Assembly: GCA_013153795.1 (NCBI GenBank)
Contig: JAADDV010000070.1
Span: 1-10,475 of the forward strand
Reading direction: 5' to 3'
Source: Aquificota bacterium
Lineage (GTDB): Bacteria; Aquificota; Aquificia; Aquificales; Hydrogenothermaceae
DNA: 10,475 bases
The position numbers were made by a program, and so were the translations under genes. A model generated the notes under the pieces. The model saw only the letters and a list, made by a program, of their open reading frames with translations, had not been told where the DNA came from and ran no database searches. Positions 6,441 through 10,475 of this stretch are shown piece after piece. Numbering within the stretch: the first letter of the stretch is position 1; each line of letters starts with the position of its first letter.

Positions 6441-8048
6441 TTATTGAACTGTTTGAATCCACTTTTTGAGAAGATGTCCGTTTTTCCAGATATTTACAAT
6501 AGGATTATTAATATCTGATGCTGTAATGAGAATTTCTTCATTTGCAAAAACAATATATTTTGCAGGAGCTCTAAGATTTTTTATTGTATAAAGAACCAGA
6601 CCATTATCAAAAGATAAAGCTTTAACAGAGTTATCAGAAAGGCCTACAGCAACTTTTTTATTTTCAGGAGATATATTTGCTGATAAAGCTTCTTTATCAA
6701 AAGCAAACTCTTTTACTTTGTTTAAAGCCGTATCTAAAACTCTAACTGTTTTATCATGAGAAGCAGTAATTACATATTTTCCATCTTTTGAGATTTCAAC
6801 AGTGTTTATCACATCATTGTGTATTTGTTTAGAAAGTTTAATACTGTCTGTAGTTGTATCAAATACAACTACATATCCATCTTTAGTTGCTATATAAATA
6901 TCGCCATTTTTATATCTTACATATGTAGGAATATGTCCTAAATCTTTTTCATCTTTTATTTCTCCAGAAACTCTATCTGCTATTTTTATTTTTCCATTCT
7001 TCGTAAAGAAGTAAAGTTTACTTCCATCTTTGCTAAAAGAAACTGCCATAGATTCCATTGGATAAAGTTTTGATAAAACTGGGAAGGTTGTTTTCATATC
7101 CCAAACAAGAATTTTGTCATACTTTTTAGATTTATCTTCGAGAGCATAGGCAAGTTTTCTAATTGGCTTTATTCCTGCAACATACTCCCCATTATGAGAT
7201 ATTCCATAGTTTATAAATTTATCAAAGTTTCTAACATCTTTTGGGTCATAAAGAGAAATTTGAGGTTTGAACTTTTTTAAATCCCAGAAGTAGATACCAG
7301 CTTTACCCATAGAAACAAGGTATTTGTAATCTGGTGTAAAGCTTAAAGGACCATAAGCCTGAACAGGAGGAAGCTGAACAGGTTCAAGAATATACGTAAC
7401 CTTAATTTCATCTCCTTTTTTAACTTTTAGTTCAAAAGTATCTTCATAAATACCTTTTTTAACAGTGATTTTATGAACTCCTTCATCTAATTCTAAAGTA
7501 ACAGGAAGTTTTCCAACCTTTTTTCCATCAACAATAAGAATAGCATCTGAAGGTCTTGCATAGAAATGAACAACAGCTTTTTCAAGATTTACAAATATCT
7601 TTGTTGTTTTTCCATACTCTATATCTACAATTCTTGTTGTTCCAACATCTCCAAGTTTAAAAATAAGCTTATGTTCTCCAACAGGAATTTTTTCCTTTAA
7701 AGGAGTTATACCTATTAAATCTTTTCCTTCTAAAACTTGAGCTCCTTGAGGTTTTGTATCAGCTACTAAAAGTCCTCTTGGAGTTGGATTAAATTTAAGC
7801 TCTATAGTTTTATCAAAATAAACTTGAACACCTTTTTTTATGTCAATATCCCAAGGAGAAGTTGCTACCATAATGTCATACTTAGCTTCCTTTAACTCTA
7901 AAACTATCGGTGTTTTTCCTACATATTTACCATTTACATAAACATCTGCATTTGGAGGTTCTTTGATAACGATTTTTCCTTTTCCTTCACAGGAAGCAAA
8001 AAACAAAGCGATTAAAAAAACAAAAAGAAACTTAAGAGTTTTTTTCAT
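6441..8048 (-). CDS. Lipoprotein with three PEGA domains and a WD40-type beta-propeller
   Basis: 535 aa. The N-terminus MKKTLKFLFVFLIALFFASC is a lipoprotein signal with lipidation at Cys20. Glu at +2 (not Asp) favours the outer membrane under the E. coli rule. Three PEGA-like beta-sandwich repeats follow at about 24-63 (ADVYVNGKYVGKTPIVLEL), 92-133 (GAQVLEGKDLIGITPLKEKI) and 158-222 (AILIVDGKKVGKLPVTLEL). From about 233 to the end there are roughly seven WD40-like blades, with GIYFWD, KILVWD, KIKIAD, YVVVFD, TVRVLD, VKALSF and IVNIWK closing strands. The combination suggests an envelope scaffold or carbohydrate-binding protein facing the periplasm or cell surface; the ligand is unknown. The start has an AGAGAGG site eight bases upstream. 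It is a single-gene unit with its own promoter and terminator, divergent from the polyferredoxin gene. Confidence 0.88.
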   Translation of the reverse strand: MKKTLKFLFVFLIALFFASCEGKGKIVIKEPPNADVYVNGKYVGKTPIVLELKEAKYDIMVATSPWDIDIKKGVQVYFDKTIELKFNPTPRGLLVADTKPQGAQVLEGKDLIGITPLKEKIPVGEHKLIFKLGDVGTTRIVDIEYGKTTKIFVNLEKAVVHFYARPSDAILIVDGKKVGKLPVTLELDEGVHKITVKKGIYEDTFELKVKKGDEIKVTYILEPVQLPPVQAYGPLSFTPDYKYLVSMGKAGIYFWDLKKFKPQISLYDPKDVRNFDKFINYGISHNGEYVAGIKPIRKLAYALEDKSKKYDKILVWDMKTTFPVLSKLYPMESMAVSFSKDGSKLYFFTKNGKIKIADRVSGEIKDEKDLGHIPTYVRYKNGDIYIATKDGYVVVFDTTTDSIKLSKQIHNDVINTVEISKDGKYVITASHDKTVRVLDTALNKVKEFAFDKEALSANISPENKKVAVGLSDNSVKALSFDNGLVLYTIKNLRAPAKYIVFANEEILITASDINNPIVNIWKNGHLLKKWIQTVQ

Positions 8049-8078
8049 TCTACATACCTCTCTTTGAGAATTTTTCTT

Positions 8079-8106
8079 CTTATACTAGGTTAGCAAAAAC
8101 TAACAA
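8079..8106 (-). promoter_or_regulatory. Promoter of the PEGA/WD40 gene
   Basis: On the minus strand TTGTTA (8106-8101) and TATAAG (8084-8079, five of six matches) are 16 bases apart. Predicted transcription starts about 25 bases before the ATG at 8048. The -35 box overlaps the candidate -35 of the divergent gene. A small inverted repeat GTTAG/CTAAC (8089-8093 and 8100-8104) lies in the spacer. Confidence 0.5.
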
Positions 8107-8129
8107 AATTTACTATATTATATTATAAT
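8100..8129 (+). promoter_or_regulatory. Promoter of the polyferredoxin gene
   Basis: A perfect TATAAT (8124-8129) lies 18 bases after CTAACA (8100-8105, four of six). The start would be near 8136, giving a leader of about 35 bases with a GGAGGT ribosome site (8157-8162) eight bases before the ATG at 8171. The surrounding run of TAT repeats makes the exact -10 uncertain. Confidence 0.5.
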
Positions 8130-8170
8130 ATCTTAACCAATAACCTATTTTACTTTGGAGGTATAAAAGA

Positions 8171-9058
8171 ATGTCTACAGCTCAGGCAGAATCAGCACAG
8201 GCATGTCCCAAACCTTCTTACTGGGAAACTCATAAGTTTACCTTAATGAGAAATATATCTTATATTCTTGTTGTTTTAGCTTTGATAATAATTCCTGTCT
8301 TTAAGATAGCAAAGATAGATATTGCTCATAATGAGTCATGGATTTTTGGAGAAAGAGTTTCTCTTCAAGAAGGTCTTGGACCTGTTATTTTTGCAGCAGG
8401 ATTTTTTGCAATTTTGGTTATTGTTATGAACCTCATAAATGGTAGAGTTTTTTGTGGATGGATATGTCCTGGAGGATGGGTTGCTGAAATAACAGAAAAG
8501 TTTAGAAGAAAGTATTTTAACCCACAATCTTCAACAAAAGATAAACTCTTTTATTATTTTATATCTCTTGTTGTAGCTGTTTTATTTACTCTACTTTTCT
8601 TTAATTGGATAACAGATTTAAGAGTTTTCTTTTACAAAACAAACCCAGCTTTTCCATGGATGTGGGGAGCGTTTTTAGGTAGTTTGGGAATTATATACTT
8701 TGAGGTTTTCATTGGAAAAAGATGGTGTAGAACATTTTGTCCAACTGGAATATACCAGAAGATAACTCCATATCATCATAAATTTAAACCTACTATGGAC
8801 CCTAAATTTGACCTTGCAGATTGTGGCTCTTGTAAAGAATGTATTAAAAACTGTCCAATGGCATTAGACCCTAGAAGGATGGCGTATATAAATGATTTTT
8901 ACAAAGGCATTCAAGCATGTATTGTATGTGGAAACTGTATAGATACATGTAGACAAGTAAGACTTCCTGAATGTAAAGAGCCTTTAATGACATGGGTTCA
9001 GCAACTTCCAGAAAGGGATGCAGATTTTATAGCAGGAAAAGTAAAAAAAGCTAATTAA
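8171..9058 (+). CDS. NapH/MauN-type membrane 4Fe-4S polyferredoxin
   Basis: 295 aa; a membrane electron-transfer protein. Four hydrophobic helices are visible at about residues 27-46, 69-90, 125-147 and 161-181. Two C-x3-CP motifs lie next to the second and fourth helices: FCGWICPGG (C95, C99) and CRTFCPTG (C186, C190). Two ferredoxin-like 4Fe-4S motifs follow in the C-terminal domain: C218-x2-C221-x2-C224-x3-CP (C228) and C250-x2-C253-x2-C256-x3-C260, the last lacking the usual Pro. This is the architecture of NapH, which passes quinol electrons towards periplasmic nitrate reductase, and of related MauN and NosR-type proteins. No nap, nos or mau genes adjoin it, so the electron acceptor is unknown. 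CcoG is less likely because it is much longer and carries an extra C-terminal domain. Start chosen for the strong GGAGGT site. Confidence 0.88.
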   Translation: MSTAQAESAQACPKPSYWETHKFTLMRNISYILVVLALIIIPVFKIAKIDIAHNESWIFGERVSLQEGLGPVIFAAGFFAILVIVMNLINGRVFCGWICPGGWVAEITEKFRRKYFNPQSSTKDKLFYYFISLVVAVLFTLLFFNWITDLRVFFYKTNPAFPWMWGAFLGSLGIIYFEVFIGKRWCRTFCPTGIYQKITPYHHKFKPTMDPKFDLADCGSCKECIKNCPMALDPRRMAYINDFYKGIQACIVCGNCIDTCRQVRLPECKEPLMTWVQQLPERDADFIAGKVKKAN

Positions 9059-9076
9059 GTTTTAAAATCTTCCAAA

Positions 9077-9107
9077 AAGGGGAAATTTCCCCTTCCTCCT
9101 CCTTTTT
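9077..9107 (+). terminator. Intrinsic terminator of the polyferredoxin gene
   Basis: AAGGGGAAATTTCCCCTT (9077-9094) is a perfect palindrome starting 18 bases after the stop codon. It forms a stem of six or more pairs. The pyrimidine tract CCTCCTCCTTTTT (9095-9107) follows; its T-run comes late, so the signal is moderate. Read on the minus strand the same stem is followed directly by five T, so it may work in both directions. Confidence 0.65.
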
Positions 9108-9116
9108 CTAAAATTC

Positions 9117-9145
9117 TTGATAAACTTTCTCTCTACAGTTATCAT
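9117..9145 (+). promoter_or_regulatory. rng: Promoter of the RNase E/G gene
   Basis: TTGATA (9117-9122) and TATCAT (9140-9145) each match five of six consensus bases and are exactly 17 bases apart. Transcription would start near 9152, about 42 bases before the TTG start codon. It lies directly downstream of the preceding terminator. Confidence 0.55.
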
Positions 9146-9193
9146 TTATTTCAAGCATTTAAAAATAACTATTATTAAGTTTTAGGTAATTTC

Positions 9194-10432
9194 TTGGATA
9201 GAGAGCTAATTGTTATTTCTTCAAAAAGCTTATATATGTTTGTTATTTTTGAAAATAAAGAAGCTGTAGAACTAAGAGTTGAATATTTAAATAATTTTAA
9301 ACAATCTGGAAATATTTATAAAGGAAAAGTAAAAAGAATAGTCCCTGCAATGAATGCCGCTTTTGTAGATATAGGAGAAGACAGGGAAGCTTTCCTTCCC
9401 TTAAAAGATATAGAAAAAACCTGTTCTTCGGTTCAAGTAGGAAAGTCAATTCTTGTTCAGATTAAAAGAGCGGCAATCAACACAAAAGGAGCTAAACTGA
9501 CCTGTAAAATCACTCTCCCAGGAAGATATATAGTTCTTTTACCTACAACAAAGCAGATTTCTATATCTTCCAAAATAGAAAATAAAAAATTAAAAGATGA
9601 TATAAAAGAACTTTTAGAACCTTTTAATAAAGAAGGATATGGATTTATCATTCGAACTTCAGCTGAACATACTGAACCAGAAAATATAGTTGAAGATTTC
9701 CTATCTCTTAAAAATCTATGGGAAAAGATACAAAAACAGGCTTCAAATAAAAAAATGCCTTCTCTTATATATGAAGAAAAAGATAAAATTATATCTCTTC
9801 TTAGAGATTATGCAGGAGAAATATCAAAAATAATTACAGATGATTTAAAACTATATAAAGAGCTAAAAAATCATATTAAAAAATTTTTTCCTGATAAAAA
9901 AATACAGATAGAACTTTATAAAAATAAAAATATATCTCTTTACTCTTATTACCAAATAGATAGAGTTATTGGAAAAATTTTAAATCCTTATGTATGGCTT
10001 AAAAGTGGTGGCTATCTTGTAATTGAAGAAACAGAAGCATTAGTAACAATAGATGTAAATAGTGGTAAGCATTGTAAACATCAATCCCTTGAGGATACAG
10101 CATATCATACAAATCTTGAAGCTGCAAAAGAGATAGCAAAACATATGAGGCTGAGAGATTTAGGAGGGATTATAGTAATAGATTTTATAGATATGAAAAG
10201 CCAAGAAAGAAAAGAAGCTCTAAAAGAGTTTTTAAAAGAAGAAGTGAAAAAAGATAAAAGACCTGTAAAAATAAAAGATTTTACATCTTTAGGTTTACTT
10301 GAGCTTACAAGAAAAAAACTTGAAGAAAGTTTGATAAAACAGTTAAGTCATGTTTGTATTACTTGTAAAGGAAAAGGATATACCAAAATTTTTTCATGCC
10401 AGTCTCTCTATTACATATTTATCTACAGATAA
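9194..10432 (+). CDS. rng: Ribonuclease E/G family protein with abbreviated C-terminus
   Basis: 412 aa; an endoribonuclease that cuts single-stranded RNA in rRNA maturation or mRNA turnover. The only usable start is TTG at 9194 (a stop lies in frame at 9176), with a weak TTAGGT site. An S1-type RNA-binding domain spans about 37-92 (GNIYKGKVKRIVPAMNAAFVDIG). The catalytic site is TIDVNSGK (D287) and GGIIVIDFIDM (D330). The 43-residue spacing equals that of D303 and D346 in E. coli RNase E. LRLRDLGG and LGLLELTRKK are also family-typical. The Zn-link CITCKGKGY (C388, C391) is present. After it only about 17 residues remain (ending SCQSLYYIFIYR), whereas RNase G normally continues about 70-80 more (E. 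coli RNase G has 489 aa). The last 39 bases overlap a convergent gene. Dimerisation through the Zn-link should be possible; the missing small domain makes the oligomeric state uncertain. Confidence 0.9.
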   Translation: MDRELIVISSKSLYMFVIFENKEAVELRVEYLNNFKQSGNIYKGKVKRIVPAMNAAFVDIGEDREAFLPLKDIEKTCSSVQVGKSILVQIKRAAINTKGAKLTCKITLPGRYIVLLPTTKQISISSKIENKKLKDDIKELLEPFNKEGYGFIIRTSAEHTEPENIVEDFLSLKNLWEKIQKQASNKKMPSLIYEEKDKIISLLRDYAGEISKIITDDLKLYKELKNHIKKFFPDKKIQIELYKNKNISLYSYYQIDRVIGKILNPYVWLKSGGYLVIEETEALVTIDVNSGKHCKHQSLEDTAYHTNLEAAKEIAKHMRLRDLGGIIVIDFIDMKSQERKEALKEFLKEEVKKDKRPVKIKDFTSLGLLELTRKKLEESLIKQLSHVCITCKGKGYTKIFSCQSLYYIFIYR

Positions 10433-10474
10433 GTTTATATCATATTTTATTTCTACAAAATCTTCTAACTGAAG
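10394..10474 (-). CDS. Unidentified gene, last 26 codons only (runs off right edge)
   Basis: On the minus strand one frame is open from the window edge to TGA at 10396-10394, giving LQLEDFVEIKYDINLSVDKY and then VIERLA. The alternating charged and hydrophobic composition looks like real protein rather than shadow sequence. The opposing RNase frame here reads as an atypical hydrophobic tail, which also favours this strand. I do not recognise the family. It would be convergent with the RNase gene, overlapping it by 39 bases, with no terminator between them. With so little sequence, a chance open frame cannot be excluded. Confidence 0.45.
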   Translation of the reverse strand, partial: LQLEDFVEIKYDINLSVDKYVIERLA

Positions 10475-10475
10475 T

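Noticed and set aside
8336..8527. Minus-strand open frame of 63 codons
   Set aside because: Antisense to the polyferredoxin's first Cys motif; no ribosome site and no family resemblance.
9457..9651. Minus-strand open frame of 64 codons
   Set aside because: Antisense to the RNase E/G gene and of shadow composition.

Overview
The window is AT-rich (roughly 30% GC by eye) bacterial chromosome. Strong Shine-Dalgarno sites, tight gene packing, a NapH-like polyferredoxin, a LolC/E permease and a GT9 glycosyltransferase point to a Gram-negative with an outer membrane. The A/T-loaded, Lys/Glu/Ile-rich style suggests a thermophilic member of the Aquificota, perhaps near Sulfurihydrogenibium. That placement is an inference from style and gene content, not a search result.

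Layout. Positions 1-917 (minus) hold the first 305 codons of a LolC/LolE-type permease that runs off the left edge. Positions 918-1321 have no intact gene but carry what looks like a decayed transposase C-terminus on the plus strand. Next (minus, 1322-2713) is a secreted right-handed beta-helix protein with a choice-of-anchor-Q-like region and a Cys-containing C-terminal sorting-type tail, ended by a strong intrinsic terminator. A compact minus-strand operon then runs from 6333 down to 2886: purF, a small TPR protein, a GT9 (heptosyltransferase-like) gene split at a run of nine A, and a UPF0014/FetB-type membrane permease. Upstream of it, also minus, is a PEGA/WD40 lipoprotein (6441-8048) with its own terminator. 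It is divergent from a plus-strand four-helix polyferredoxin (8171-9058), across a 122-bp intergenic region with back-to-back promoters. At the right end an RNase E/G-family gene (9194-10432, plus) overlaps tail-to-tail with the last codons of an unidentified minus-strand gene.

Functionally this is mostly housekeeping (purine synthesis, RNA processing) mixed with cell-envelope functions (lipoprotein sorting, LPS-type glycosylation, surface beta-helix protein, lipoprotein beta-propeller). No phage, CRISPR, toxin-antitoxin or defence module is visible.

The points most worth a second look are the A9 tract that splits the glycosyltransferase, a T9 tract inside a candidate promoter spacer of the surface protein, the sorting-type tail of that protein, and the abbreviated C-terminus of the RNase. 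I do not see a clearly new multi-gene system here.
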